DNA of 64,000 bases from Bradyrhizobium sp. RD5-C2 (GCF_019972155.1 NZ_BOVL01000019.1:165466-229465); one strand, 5' to 3'. Shown: positions 33,566 through 42,813, numbered from the stretch's first letter. Numbers and translations: made by a program. Notes: generated by a model not told the origin, from the sequence alone.

Positions 33566-34255
33566 ATGTATCCATGGGTGATATTTGATGCCGACAACAC
33601 TCTCTGGGAGACAGAACGCCTCTATGATGAGGCCCGTCGCAAGCTAGCAAGCCAACTAGCGCGGAGAGGGATCGACGAGGCGACTGCGACTGAGGTGCAG
33701 CAAGCCATCGACGAAGAGCTCTATAAGACACACGGCTATTCCGCGCAGCGTTTCCCGGAATCATTCGATCGAACACTAACGTATTTTTTTCCGGACGCGA
33801 CTGATCTCGAAAGAGACACCATCAGGTCGATCGCTGAACGGGTTTTCCGGGACCCAGCCGCTGTGCACGATTCTGTCACCGAGGTTGTCGAGCAGTTGAG
33901 GCGCCACTATCGCCTCGGAATTCTGACGGCCGGGGAGAATTGGGTCCAGCAGAGTCGCCTATCTCAGTTTGCGCACTTGCATCATTTTCAAGCTGTCGAA
34001 GTCGTCGATCAAAAGAATGCGGCAACGTTCGAAAGTTTCATCGAAAAGCATGAGGTGGATCGGAAAAATTCTTGGGTTGTCGGTGATAGCCTGAAATCAG
34101 ACATTCTCCCAGCGCATGAGGTCGGCTTGAATGCTGTGCTGATCGTTACCCGCAACTGGGACCGAGTCGAAATGAGCGAACTTCGCCTACCTTTGAACGT
34201 GGAGAGCGTCCGGGACTTGAGCGAGGTCCTTAAAATCATCCCCCTCCCTAACTAA
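33566..34255 (+). CDS. HAD-superfamily hydrolase
   Basis: A 229-residue phosphatase-like enzyme. The nucleophile motif is VIFDADNTLWE (D8 and D10; DxD). The Thr/Ser motif is in GILTAGENW, the Lys motif region in VVDQKNAATFESF and motif IV in VVGDSLKSDILPA. The helical cap (about 15-95) is of the C1 type. Substrates in this family are small phosphates. Its 3' end overlaps that of the next minus-strand gene by 8 bases. Confidence 0.85.
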   Translation: MYPWVIFDADNTLWETERLYDEARRKLASQLARRGIDEATATEVQQAIDEELYKTHGYSAQRFPESFDRTLTYFFPDATDLERDTIRSIAERVFRDPAAVHDSVTEVVEQLRRHYRLGILTAGENWVQQSRLSQFAHLHHFQAVEVVDQKNAATFESFIEKHEVDRKNSWVVGDSLKSDILPAHEVGLNAVLIVTRNWDRVEMSELRLPLNVESVRDLSEVLKIIPLPN

Positions 34256-35108
34256 CCTTGGGCCTTGCAGCCTGATCGACCATCTTGGTTCGGACGTTCA
34301 CAAGAGCGGACGTTAGCTTCGCTGTTCCGGCCGCCTTCTCTATTGCTCCAGCAATTTCTTGCACGGAATGTTGATCCAGGAAGCCCTTTGGGTAGGCGTC
34401 CATATAAAAAATCGCAAGAGGGACGCGTGAACTGTCGCGGAGGATCACGGAGAGAAAAGTCTGACGGCCTTGGCCAGCCGCCTCTGCTTCCTTCGCTGTC
34501 ATACCCCAATCCTTGATCAGATCGTTTCGCTGCGTCGACACCGCAGGCGAATAGTCGGAGCTTTCAAGTCGCCAGGCTTTGCCGATTGCTCCAAATCGGA
34601 TCGATTTCCTTCGTCCCTTCGAGTTAGGAAATGGTCCCGCTGGATAATAGTCGATCAGTTGGTACAGGGTTTCGGGCTCAAGTGTGTCCGGCATATGCAG
34701 GGTCACCCGAAAGGGAAACGGACTTTCAGCGTCTGGTCGCGGCACCTCGGTATGAATAAAGGGCCTTAGCCCCTTCTCGATAACCTGCTCGAACTTAGAC
34801 CAAATCTTTTGCTTCTCGACCTCGCGATCAATGACTCGCTCAAAATCAGCATAAACCACCTCGCTCGTAATACTCAGCAGCTCCTTTGCCTTCCCGGGAT
34901 CAAGGTTGATCTTCAAGCCGGCCATCTTGATGGCGGTTACCGCGCGGGGCAGCTCCGCAAAGGCAATCGCAAAATTGCTCAAGCTCCTGCGAACGGGCGG
35001 CGACACCAGGATCGCGAGGATCAGAGCGGGCCAAGGAAAGAAGGATGAAATGATGGGTGCAACCCATTGCACGATGGCCCACCAGCCCGTCCCGATGCAC
35101 TCAGCCAT
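34248..35108 (-). CDS. unknown membrane-anchored protein
   Basis: A 286-residue protein with one or two N-terminal hydrophobic segments (about 8-35; WVAPIISSFFPWPALILAIL), a charged helical linker (VVYADFERVIDREVEKQ) and a soluble domain. Its end, FLSVILRDSSRVPLAIFYMDA plus SVQEIAGAIEKAAG, recalls GAF-type sensor modules. The domain resemblance is tentative. It is convergent with the HAD gene. Function unknown. Confidence 0.55.
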   Translation of the reverse strand: MAECIGTGWWAIVQWVAPIISSFFPWPALILAILVSPPVRRSLSNFAIAFAELPRAVTAIKMAGLKINLDPGKAKELLSITSEVVYADFERVIDREVEKQKIWSKFEQVIEKGLRPFIHTEVPRPDAESPFPFRVTLHMPDTLEPETLYQLIDYYPAGPFPNSKGRRKSIRFGAIGKAWRLESSDYSPAVSTQRNDLIKDWGMTAKEAEAAGQGRQTFLSVILRDSSRVPLAIFYMDAYPKGFLDQHSVQEIAGAIEKAAGTAKLTSALVNVRTKMVDQAARPKVS

Positions 35109-35236
35109 ACCTTAATCTCCGAACCTGTTTCGAGCTTGCGATCGTTACAACCCGAAGAACTCATGGCGCCAAACTCACCATTCGCAATTAGAATCACGGT
35201 TCTCGGCACCAGGGAGCGCACTTATCCACGTGTTGC

Positions 35237-35410
35237 ATGCTGAGATGCGCAACCTGGGATGCCCCCCATCCGACGCAGAAGGCCCTTGGGGTGATGAAGT
35301 GGAGCATCCGCACTTTCAGCCGCCCCTGTGACGTGGTGTTCGACCCGTACGCGGGATCAGGCACAACGCTCGTCGCAGCTAAGGAGCTGACCCGAATGCG
35401 CTCTTCACAC
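35237..35410 (+). pseudogene. remnant of a DNA methyltransferase C-terminus
   Basis: PHPTQKALGVMKWSIRTFS and DVVFDPYAGSGTTLVAAKEL match the C-terminal part of N6-adenine/N4-cytosine methyltransferases of the beta class (HPTQKP-like block, then FxGxG motif I). The catalytic PPY motif and everything upstream are missing, and similarity stops after about 55 residues. It is a broken gene left by an earlier rearrangement. Confidence 0.75.
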
Positions 35411-35520
35411 GCTCACTCATGGTCGGGATACAGGCTGAGACGTGCTCTGCTTGCAGTGCTGGCACGTGAAACGCGGCTTTGGCAGCTACGCCGCCGACCG
35501 GCAACTTGCCGATATCCGCC

Positions 35521-35546
35521 AAAAGAGCCCCGCGAGGGGCTCTTTT
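35521..35546. terminator. bidirectional factor-independent terminator
   Basis: A perfect 11-bp stem AAAAGAGCCCC-GCGA-GGGGCTCTTTT with A-run and T-run, able to act on both strands. It separates the methyltransferase remnant from the MBL operon. Confidence 0.9.
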
Positions 35547-35705
35547 GCGTTAGGGCCGGTCCGGTTCCATTCAAGGCGATTCCGTGACGTCTCTACCGGA
35601 TTTTCTCGCTGAATCAATGCCTTGATTGCTCCCTTGTGGTTCCATACTGCGATCCCCAGTTGAGCGAGCAGAAATATTCAATTCGATTCTTATGGAGTTT
35701 TCCCC

Positions 35706-36800
35706 TTGGGACTTGAGATTGAGTTTTTGCCCACCGGTGACGACAGCGGCGACGCCATCATCATCCGTGAAGGCACGGCCTTGACCGGCTACACCATCTA
35801 CAACGTGGATGGCGGCTACGCGAGCACGTCCGACACCATCATCAACCATATCGAAAAATACTACGGCAGGGACGTGAGCATCAATCACATGGTGCTCTCG
35901 CATGCCGACGACGATCACGCCACCGGCCTGATCAAGGTCCTCGAGCGCTTCCATGTCGATAACCTCTGGATGAACCGGCCGTGGCTGTTCGTCGACGAGG
36001 TGATCCAACACTTCCATGGCAACTACACGCGCGACGGCCTCTACAAGGACATGCGCGACCTGCACCCGTACCTCATCCAGCTGGAGGAGCTTGTAGCCAA
36101 GAAGAACAAGCAGTCCCTCTTCAAGACGAACATCAATCACGTCTTTCAGGGGTCGCAGATCGGCTCTTTCACCGTGCTCGCGCCGTCGCGCGAGCGGTAC
36201 ATCAGGCTTATCCCCGAGCTGCCCAAGACGCCTAAGAACTACAGCGCCGACAGCGCGACGGGCACGCTGCTTGGCGGCCTGTTCACCGAGGCGAAGAAGA
36301 AGGTCGCGGAATACATCGACGAGAAGTGGAACATCGAGACACTGTCATCGAACCCGCAGCCGCCGACCAATGCGTCCAACGAGACGAGCGTCGTGCAGCT
36401 CGGCCGGTTCGGCAAGCGCTCGATCTTGCTCACCGCTGACGCCGGTCCCGAAGCGCTCAACGAGGCGGCGGATTATGCGCAGATGCTCGGCATGCTCGCC
36501 CCGCCGACGTTCGTGCAGGTGCCGCATCACGGCAGCCGCCATAACGTCACGCCTGAGGTGCTCGATCGCTGGCTCGGTGCTCGCGTCCCCGAAGGAACGA
36601 AGTACGGCACCGCCTATGTCTCCGTCGGAGCCAAGCGTCTCGGCCATCCGCGCGGTCAGGTCTCGAATGCCTTCCTGCGCCGCGGCTATCCGGTTCATAC
36701 CGTGCGAACCCTCGCGAAGCGCTACAGCTTCGACATGGACGACCGCAAGGATTGGGTCGACTCGGTCCCCGAGCCGTTCAAGACAGAGGTCGAGGCATGA
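35706..36800 (+). CDS. MBL-fold hydrolase (ComEC/Rec2-like), defence-like context
   Basis: A 364-residue metallo-beta-lactamase-fold enzyme. The metal motif HADDDH (H66, D68, D70, H71) lies in MVLSHADDDHATGL. Later metal ligands are in LLTADAGPEAL and VPHHGSRHN, the arrangement of ComEC-C-type nucleases/phosphodiesterases. There is no signal peptide or membrane segment. The start is a TTG at 35706 with TGGAG upstream. Its stop overlaps the ATG of the 4-TM protein (ATGA at 36797-36800), so the two are tightly coupled. Soluble MBL enzymes of this type paired with membrane proteins occur in bacterial conflict loci; a role here is inference. Confidence 0.82.
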   Translation: MGLEIEFLPTGDDSGDAIIIREGTALTGYTIYNVDGGYASTSDTIINHIEKYYGRDVSINHMVLSHADDDHATGLIKVLERFHVDNLWMNRPWLFVDEVIQHFHGNYTRDGLYKDMRDLHPYLIQLEELVAKKNKQSLFKTNINHVFQGSQIGSFTVLAPSRERYIRLIPELPKTPKNYSADSATGTLLGGLFTEAKKKVAEYIDEKWNIETLSSNPQPPTNASNETSVVQLGRFGKRSILLTADAGPEALNEAADYAQMLGMLAPPTFVQVPHHGSRHNVTPEVLDRWLGARVPEGTKYGTAYVSVGAKRLGHPRGQVSNAFLRRGYPVHTVRTLAKRYSFDMDDRKDWVDSVPEPFKTEVEA

Positions 36801-37585
36801 AGATCAACGTCGCGATGCCGGACACATACGCGCTGCGCGCGCGCCTGATTCCGGCGATCGTCGCCGGTGCGCCGGCCTTCGCGCTCGCGGCGATCCTGAT
36901 CTCATGGACATCATTCAACTTCACCCAGCTCGTCGCCGCGATCGGCCTCACGGCGCTGTTCTCGGTGTTCAACAACGTCGCGCGCCAGCGCGGCAAGGCC
37001 ATCGAGCCGGGCTTATACGAGAAGATGGGCGGAATGCCGAGCACCGTGATGCTCCGGCATCGCGATGACACCTTCGATGCGATCACCAAGGCAAAAATGC
37101 ATGCTTTCCTCGCGCAGAAGCTCAACGAGGCAGCGCCCACCGCTGTTCAGGAGCAGGCGGACCCTGCCGCCGCAGATGGCTTCTACAAGCGGGGCGGTGA
37201 CTGGCTGCGCGAGAATACGCGGGATGCGAAGAAATTCCCGATCGTGTTCAGCGAGAACGTCAGCTACGGCTTCCACCGGAATCTACTGGGCCTGCGCGCT
37301 CCGGGCTTTTACCTGAATGCGTTGATCGTGATCCTCTGCGGCACAACGCTCTGGCTGCGCTTCCCGATCGATGTGACGCGCAGGTTCGATCAGGCGCTCA
37401 TCACCGTCATCGGCGTCGCAGTCCTGCATGCGCTGTACCTCGCGTTCTTCGTGAACGAGCAGAACGTGTTCCAGGCAGCGCGCCTCTACGCCCGCCAGCT
37501 TCTCCTGAGCATCGACAAGCTCAACAAGCCTGCTCCGGCAGCCCCCGCGACCCGGTCGCGATCGAGGGCGAAGAAAGAGAATTGA
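36797..37585 (+). CDS. 4-TM membrane protein coupled to the MBL hydrolase
   Basis: A 262-residue protein with helix pairs at both ends: about 16-39 (LIPAIVAGAPAFALAAILIS) and 42-58, then a soluble middle (about 60-165), then about 170-190 (YLNALIVILCGTTLWL) and 203-226. A basic tail ends in RSRSRAKKEN. The 2+2 helix layout recalls S-4TM/SLATT-type predicted pore-forming effectors of conflict systems, but no family motif is certain. Overlap with the MBL gene suggests that enzyme and membrane effector act together. Confidence 0.7.
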   Translation: MKINVAMPDTYALRARLIPAIVAGAPAFALAAILISWTSFNFTQLVAAIGLTALFSVFNNVARQRGKAIEPGLYEKMGGMPSTVMLRHRDDTFDAITKAKMHAFLAQKLNEAAPTAVQEQADPAAADGFYKRGGDWLRENTRDAKKFPIVFSENVSYGFHRNLLGLRAPGFYLNALIVILCGTTLWLRFPIDVTRRFDQALITVIGVAVLHALYLAFFVNEQNVFQAARLYARQLLLSIDKLNKPAPAAPATRSRSRAKKEN

Positions 37586-37605
37586 GACAAAAAGCGCCGC
37601 TTTCC

Positions 37606-37785
37606 TTAGGGACGCCGCGCCCCTCCCCCCCCCGCATATTCCGGGACAGCCTCGACCACGAACCGCACGGTCTCAAGCATCCGTAGTGCGCTCCCGCTCG
37701 CAGGCGCAAGCGGCTTCATGAGCGCATACAGTGGCGCGACATGCACCATTAATTCTCCCGCTCGCTCAACAACCTCAGAAACCAT
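37606..37785 (-). CDS. possible small protein in the 37586-37918 gap
   Basis: A 59-codon minus-strand frame (MVSEVVERAGELMVHVAPLY...) with a helix-like, non-shadow composition that converges on the 4-TM gene. The frame stays open upstream to a TGA without another ATG, so it may be the C-terminal remnant of a longer gene. The rest of the gap is AT-rich and probably holds the promoter of the next operon. Confidence 0.25.
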   Translation of the reverse strand: MVSEVVERAGELMVHVAPLYALMKPLAPASGSALRMLETVRFVVEAVPEYAGGGGARRP

Positions 37786-37918
37786 TCGCCGTGACGACGC
37801 GATGATCGACGCACGTATCTTCCCGGTTCCAAAATTCTTCTCGACTCCCTTCGTTCAGTAATTTAGAAGATTTTTTGGCTCGTAATTTATAAGGCTAGTT
37901 ACTAAGAATAGGACGAAA

Positions 37919-38179
37919 ATGACCGGTCAGGAGAACAAGGAAGCCGCAGCATCAAAGGCTGCAAAGCGCGCAAAGTTCGTTGAGTTGGCCGAAAGTCGGA
38001 CTGTAAATGCGATCAAGGCGATCCGTATAATCGGTAAGCTGGGGAATAAAAACGCCTACCAGTTCGACGATTCGGACGTTCAAAAGATCGTCAAGGCGCT
38101 CAATAAAGAGGTCGATGCGCTCAAAGCGCGGATGTCCGCAACGGGGAGCAAAGAGACAGTCGACTTCAAATTGGATTAA
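37919..38179 (+). CDS. small helical protein preceding the GHKL ATPase
   Basis: An 86-residue charged protein. ENKEAAASKAAKRAKFVELA and VQKIVKALNKEVDALKARM suggest two long helices. The AT-rich upstream region and a 25-base gap to the GHKL gene suggest one operon. The central NAIKAIRIIGKLGNKNAYQF resembles small unannotated partners in restriction-like loci. Function unknown. Confidence 0.6.
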   Translation: MTGQENKEAAASKAAKRAKFVELAESRTVNAIKAIRIIGKLGNKNAYQFDDSDVQKIVKALNKEVDALKARMSATGSKETVDFKLD

Positions 38180-38204
38180 TATTTCAATGAATTAGGGGCA
38201 GGGA

Positions 38205-40487
38205 ATGCAAGACAATCAGCTTTTGGACGAGTTTTTGGCGGCCGAGAATGAAGAGGTCGCCTTGGAGATTCTCACCAAGAAGGGGCTTTTGAACGATGAG
38301 AAGCGCTGGCGCTTCCTGGGCAACATGCCGAACAACCAATCGGTGGTCCATGCTCAGCAGAGCACAGCCGCAGCCGCTCTCGTCGAGAAGGTGACCAACG
38401 CGATCGACGCCATCCTGATGCGGAAGGTCCGGGCTGCCGGCATTGACCCCCGTAGCCCCAAGGCCCCGCAGAGCATGCCTGCCGCCGTGGAGAAGTTTTA
38501 CGGCGACCTCTCGGAGAGTGGTGAAATCCGCAAGCTGGCCGAGGAGTCGATGGTCCTGTACGCCACCGGGAGCAATCTCTTGCCCTCTATCTCGCTCTAC
38601 GACGCCGGAGAGGGGCAGCTTGCCGAGGACTTTCCCAAGACCTTCTGTTCGCTGATCTTCGGCAGTGCCGAAGGTGCCTACAAGGGCGCCGTGGAGTTCA
38701 CACAGGGCCGCTTCAACATGGGAGGCACAGGCGTCCTCCCTTTTTGCGGCGACAATCGCAAGATGCAGCTCATCGTCTCCCGCGTACCTGACGACATGTG
38801 CTCGAAGCCGCATGAGTGGGCATTCACTGTTTTCTGTTTCTTCCCTCATAAGTCCAGCCCTTCGTGGAAGTATCTGGTCGGAACGGACGGTAATGTCATG
38901 ACTGCTGGTGCCGAGCCCCTGGGGCTGGTGCCGAAGCTGATGGCGAAATCGGGCGAACTGTGCGCGCCGCGCGAGCGCAAGGTACCCAGCGGCACCCTCA
39001 TCAAGATGTACAACTTTAAGGCCCCGCGCTCGAACATCTGCGGGGAGCTTTTTCGCAAGCTGGAAGATTATCTGCTGAAGCCGGTCCTGCCGTTGCGCCT
39101 CATCGAGTGCCGCGAGCACTACAAGGCCAACGTCATGCAGAACACCATTTGGAATCGCCTGGCGAAGTGGAACTACAAGAAGCTTGAGGAAGGCTTTGAG
39201 GACGGTGCAAGCGTCCAGATCAAGCTTTCAAGCGGCGAGACCATCCCGGCGGAGGTGCGCGTCTTCAAGATGATGGACAAGGACGACCCCGACCAGGATG
39301 CGCCGCAGACCGGATTGCGCGCCCTTATCAACGGCCAGTCGCACGCGAAGCGTGACACGCAGTTCTTCAAGACCAAGGCCGTGGACCTTGAACACATCGC
39401 CGGCAGCATGTTGGTCACGCTTGACTGCACAGGTCTCAGCCAGACCTCGCGCAACGCCATCTTTATGGCCAACCGCGAGACCTTCCGCGAGGACGCGCTG
39501 CTTCAGGACCTGTTCAAGAAGCTTCAAAAGGAATTGCGCGACCATGAGGGATTGAACGCCCTGAACAAGAAGCGCTACGAGGAAAAGATCGCCAACGCTA
39601 CTTCTGACGAGCTCGGCATCAGCGCGCTCGAAGAACTACTTGCCAATGATCCCTCACTGGCCGATCTGTTCAGCAGTATGTTGCCCGGCAAGGCCGCGGC
39701 GGCGATGGCGTCACAGAATCCCGGCCAGAAGGCGACGGGCGATCCCAAGCCCTATGTCGGCAAGGAGTATCCCACGTACTTCAAGCGCGCAGACGGGTTG
39801 ACGGTGGTGCGCGTCAATCTGCCGAAGGGCGACGATACCCGCGTCTCGTTCATCACGGACGTGAAGAACAACTATTTCACCCGAAACAAGCATCCCGGAT
39901 CTGTGACGACTACAGGACCGTTCGAGCCGTCATCCCGTCTTTTCAATGGACGCCTCACGCTGACGTTCCACTGCCCGAAAAAGGCGCTCGTCGGCTCGAC
40001 CGACACAACCGAGGTGTTCATCAAGGACGATGCCGGTCACTCTTTCAAGCTGACCGTTCATGTCACGGTGGTGCAGCCCCGCGAGAAACGCGAAAAGGAT
40101 CCGCCGCAGGACAAGATGCAGACCCAGGATTCTCCGAGTCGTCCTGACGTGATCGAGGTAAACAATGGTCCCGAGGCTTTACCCCTCACTGTCGAGCGCA
40201 TCCCCGGCACCACGCGCCTTCAGCTCGCGCTGAATAAGGACTCGCGCCTCTTGGAGCAGGCTAAGCATACCCGCGCGCCCGAGGAGCAGCTCGCCGTGGA
40301 TTTCGTGTTCAAGTATGGTCTTGCGCTGATCGCCATGGGCTTGCTCGAAAACGTCAAACCCACCTCGGCATGGAAGGAAAATGAGGAGCAGTGCCGGAAG
40401 GCTATCAATGAGCACTGCGCAGGAGTGGCGCGGGTTATCGTGCCACTCTGTCTGACACTGCCGCAGAAGCTGCCGAAGGCCGCCTGA
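38205..40487 (+). CDS. GHKL (Hsp90/MORC-like) ATPase, defence-like
   Basis: A 760-residue protein. The GHKL ATP site is complete: N box EKVTNAID (E61, N65, D68), G1 box YDAGEGQ (D133, G135, G137), G2 box FNMGGTG (about 170-176). A transducer-like region follows (about 200-420), then a charged helical part and a beta-rich, Ig-like domain (about 535-650; TDTTEVFIKDDAGHS). A C-terminal helical segment ends PQKLPKAA. Such stand-alone GHKL/paraMORC ATPases occur in restriction-modification and other defence loci (established for the family). It converges with a DNA methyltransferase gene, overlapping by 53 bases tail to tail. Confidence 0.88.
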   Translation: MQDNQLLDEFLAAENEEVALEILTKKGLLNDEKRWRFLGNMPNNQSVVHAQQSTAAAALVEKVTNAIDAILMRKVRAAGIDPRSPKAPQSMPAAVEKFYGDLSESGEIRKLAEESMVLYATGSNLLPSISLYDAGEGQLAEDFPKTFCSLIFGSAEGAYKGAVEFTQGRFNMGGTGVLPFCGDNRKMQLIVSRVPDDMCSKPHEWAFTVFCFFPHKSSPSWKYLVGTDGNVMTAGAEPLGLVPKLMAKSGELCAPRERKVPSGTLIKMYNFKAPRSNICGELFRKLEDYLLKPVLPLRLIECREHYKANVMQNTIWNRLAKWNYKKLEEGFEDGASVQIKLSSGETIPAEVRVFKMMDKDDPDQDAPQTGLRALINGQSHAKRDTQFFKTKAVDLEHIAGSMLVTLDCTGLSQTSRNAIFMANRETFREDALLQDLFKKLQKELRDHEGLNALNKKRYEEKIANATSDELGISALEELLANDPSLADLFSSMLPGKAAAAMASQNPGQKATGDPKPYVGKEYPTYFKRADGLTVVRVNLPKGDDTRVSFITDVKNNYFTRNKHPGSVTTTGPFEPSSRLFNGRLTLTFHCPKKALVGSTDTTEVFIKDDAGHSFKLTVHVTVVQPREKREKDPPQDKMQTQDSPSRPDVIEVNNGPEALPLTVERIPGTTRLQLALNKDSRLLEQAKHTRAPEEQLAVDFVFKYGLALIAMGLLENVKPTSAWKENEEQCRKAINEHCAGVARVIVPLCLTLPQKLPKAA

Positions 40488-41679
40488 GCTTCCGATGAAA
40501 CAGAACGACTTCCTGGCTGCCTGGAGTGGTGCCGCGCTGTGCGCTATACCAACGGCGGCCGGGGACGCTCCGCCATAAGCGGCCGTCACGGTCGCCCTTT
40601 AAGACTGACAAGTGCATTTCAGTGAGGCCCGCCTCTTCCATGGCTTCGAGATAACGCGGAAGCTGCCAGTCAGGGGCAGAGAACGCCACCATCTGCACCA
40701 CCAAGGTGTCATGGTCCGCGAGGGCGGCGACCGACGACATGGAGCCGGTGATATTGTCGAAATACGTCTTGAGACCGGGATATTTCCGGTCGCCCATCGT
40801 ATAATAGCTCAATCCGGCGCCGTCCAACTTGTTGGCGATCATGAAGGGCAGCGGCGCTTCTTTCCGGCCATCGACTTGCCAACGGTGATAGAGGACGTGG
40901 ACGCCAGGGTACGGAGGAGACGTGACGACCAAGCGCGGTGCGCGCATGTCGTTCAATGAGGGCTCCTCGTTGATCCCGATGGCACTTCTCCGCAAGACGG
41001 TCACCGATTGCTGCGGGCCATGATTTCTCACTGCGCGCCGGAGATTGTGCGCACCGTTGACCATATCGTCTGCGGTCTCCCGGAGGGTTCGCCGGAAGTC
41101 CTCGATGGTCGCGCGCTTGCTGCGGCCATCGAGTGCCCACTGCGCACTTCGCAGCACCACGCACCGACCGAAAGCTTCTAAGCGCGGCGTGCCAAGATTG
41201 ACCGCTGCGGCGATGGACTGCTCAATGGCTTTTCGGAACCGCCAGCGCGAGGGATGGTCGAGATGCTTGTAGTATCCTAGCTGCTCATAGTCGGTCAGCG
41301 GTGTTGATGGCCGGTGTATATCCACAGCGGCGCCAATCTTCGTGGACCATGTCTCAAGCGTCTTCAATTCGGCTTCGGAGTACACGATGCATTTGACGTT
41401 TGTGATGAACTCGGCAAGTGAGCTGATGTCCACTCCAACAGCCTCGCGGCCGCAGGCCAGCGCCTCCACCAAGGTTGTGCCGCCTCCGACGTGGGGATCG
41501 AGTACAAGGTCTCCCGGTTGGGTGAATGCCTTGATCGCGGCGCTAGCGAACACTGGTGAAAAGCGGGCCGGATATTTGTAATAGCCGTGCGTTAGCCCGC
41601 GTACGGGCGAGGCGTCACGGGCAGCGGCTACAAGCGCCGCTTGCGATTCTTCGGTGAGATCGGCCAAATGTTCATACAT
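40435..41679 (-). CDS. DNA methyltransferase (N4-cytosine or N6-adenine)
   Basis: A 414-residue SAM-dependent DNA methyltransferase. YYKYPARFSP (about 33-42) is the conserved block near the N-terminus. Motif I is VLDPHVGGGTTLVEAL (D61-T68). Catalytic motif IV is TSPPYP (253-258), the form usual for N4-cytosine and some N6-adenine enzymes. Motif I precedes IV. The centre is helical and probably recognises DNA. No restriction nuclease is adjacent; the neighbouring GHKL ATPase may be its partner. Confidence 0.88.
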   Translation of the reverse strand: MYEHLADLTEESQAALVAAARDASPVRGLTHGYYKYPARFSPVFASAAIKAFTQPGDLVLDPHVGGGTTLVEALACGREAVGVDISSLAEFITNVKCIVYSEAELKTLETWSTKIGAAVDIHRPSTPLTDYEQLGYYKHLDHPSRWRFRKAIEQSIAAAVNLGTPRLEAFGRCVVLRSAQWALDGRSKRATIEDFRRTLRETADDMVNGAHNLRRAVRNHGPQQSVTVLRRSAIGINEEPSLNDMRAPRLVVTSPPYPGVHVLYHRWQVDGRKEAPLPFMIANKLDGAGLSYYTMGDRKYPGLKTYFDNITGSMSSVAALADHDTLVVQMVAFSAPDWQLPRYLEAMEEAGLTEMHLSVLKGDRDGRLWRSVPGRRWYSAQRGTTPGSQEVVLFHRKLRRPSAASAAVSDRVAR

Positions 41680-41924
41680 CGGTAACCATAAACACCAGTC
41701 TTGGTTAATTTCGCCTTACCGAGTCGTCCTACGGCAAGGTGACTTCCGATGAAAGCCAATGAGTAGGTCGGGAATCAAACCGGCGCCGAAGTGGGGCTAG
41801 GAAGAGGAATTTCGAGCATCCGACGCGGACAAAAAGGGCCGCACTAAGTCGGCGAGCTACAGCATGTACATCGCCATGCATCGAGTTAGAATCGGGCGGG
41901 TTTATCCATCAACGGAGAACCCAA

Positions 41925-42353
41925 ATGCCGATCCTCAAGTCGCTCTCGTTCACCGCGCTGCCCAAGGCCGGCAATGACCCGGTCCAGATGCGCAGGACCA
42001 AGTTCATCTCTAGGCTGGAGGAGCAGAAGCTGCTCCTGAGCGATCCCAACCACGTCCGCGTCGTCCAGCGTTGGACCAAGGTCAACGGCGAGCGCCAGGC
42101 CACCACCAAGCAGCAAGCCGTCCAGCCCTGGTGGAAGACCGACCCATCCGGCCAGGTAGTCATGTCCGTGAAGTTCGGAGCCAAGCCGATCGAGTTCGAG
42201 AAGGGGAAGGCCGGCATCGTCGTCGGCTCCAAGGACAAGCTTCCCGCCGTGATCGATGCCCTGATCGGCGCGGTTCGAGCCGGCGAGTTGGACGCCATCT
42301 TTAGTCAGGCCGCCAAGACCGGAGCGATCGGAAAGCCCCGGAAGGCCGCTTGA
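41925..42353 (+). CDS. DUF6641-like protein
   Basis: A 142-residue protein beginning MPILKSLSFTALPKAG, a pattern I associate with DUF6641 proteins of alphaproteobacterial mobile elements. Central WTKVNGERQATTKQQAVQPW and VMSVKFGAKPIEFEKGK are beta-rich; the end is basic. GGAGAACCCAA precedes the ATG. A hairpin GCCCGGCGGGC (about 42364-42400) follows the gene and may end its transcript. Function unknown. Confidence 0.6.
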   Translation: MPILKSLSFTALPKAGNDPVQMRRTKFISRLEEQKLLLSDPNHVRVVQRWTKVNGERQATTKQQAVQPWWKTDPSGQVVMSVKFGAKPIEFEKGKAGIVVGSKDKLPAVIDALIGAVRAGELDAIFSQAAKTGAIGKPRKAA

Positions 42354-42410
42354 GAGCTCAGCCGCCCGGCGGGCATGTTGAGTCATGCCCGCCGGGCGAT
42401 TCTAAAGACG

Positions 42411-42611
42411 ATGATTATGGCCATGCGGGTGTGGTGCAGGACGTGTTGGGAGACAGACGGCGTCATGACCAACGCCGTCGTCGACCACCACTGCTATAAC
42501 CATCGAACCAAAAAGCATTTCACCGCGCCTGTGTGCGGTCGGTGCTTGGATGCAGTGACGCGGGTGACTTGCCGGACGTTCGTTCGGGCCTGCCCGAAAG
42601 AGACGGCCTGA
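42411..42611 (+). CDS. small cysteine-rich protein
   Basis: A 66-residue protein with CRTC near the start, HHCYNH, CGRC and a later CRT..C. The spacing allows one or two zinc sites. It is short and encoded just behind the DUF6641-like gene, with its start (ATGATTATGGCC) uncertain. No function assigned. Confidence 0.4.
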   Translation: MIMAMRVWCRTCWETDGVMTNAVVDHHCYNHRTKKHFTAPVCGRCLDAVTRVTCRTFVRACPKETA

Positions 42612-42813
42612 GGTGGATCTGCCCATCGGGATTCGGTCACCGCCGTCTGTCCTGTCAGAGCACGGCCAACTGGTGATCTTTTGCACAATTAGCGGCACCG
42701 TGCCCGGTCGCCCCTGGGCCGGATGCCCGTCCATAGATCGCCGGCCGGGCGGGTAGAAGGCTGACTTGGTCCGGACCCACATGACCGGTGAGCTCGGCAG
42801 GGGCGGGCACGAC

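Noticed and set aside
41680..41924. A further gene between the methyltransferase and the DUF6641-like gene.
   Set aside because: Only a short stretch with weak protein-like character (around 41840-41890) and no complete frame or ribosome site; treated as intergenic or remnant.
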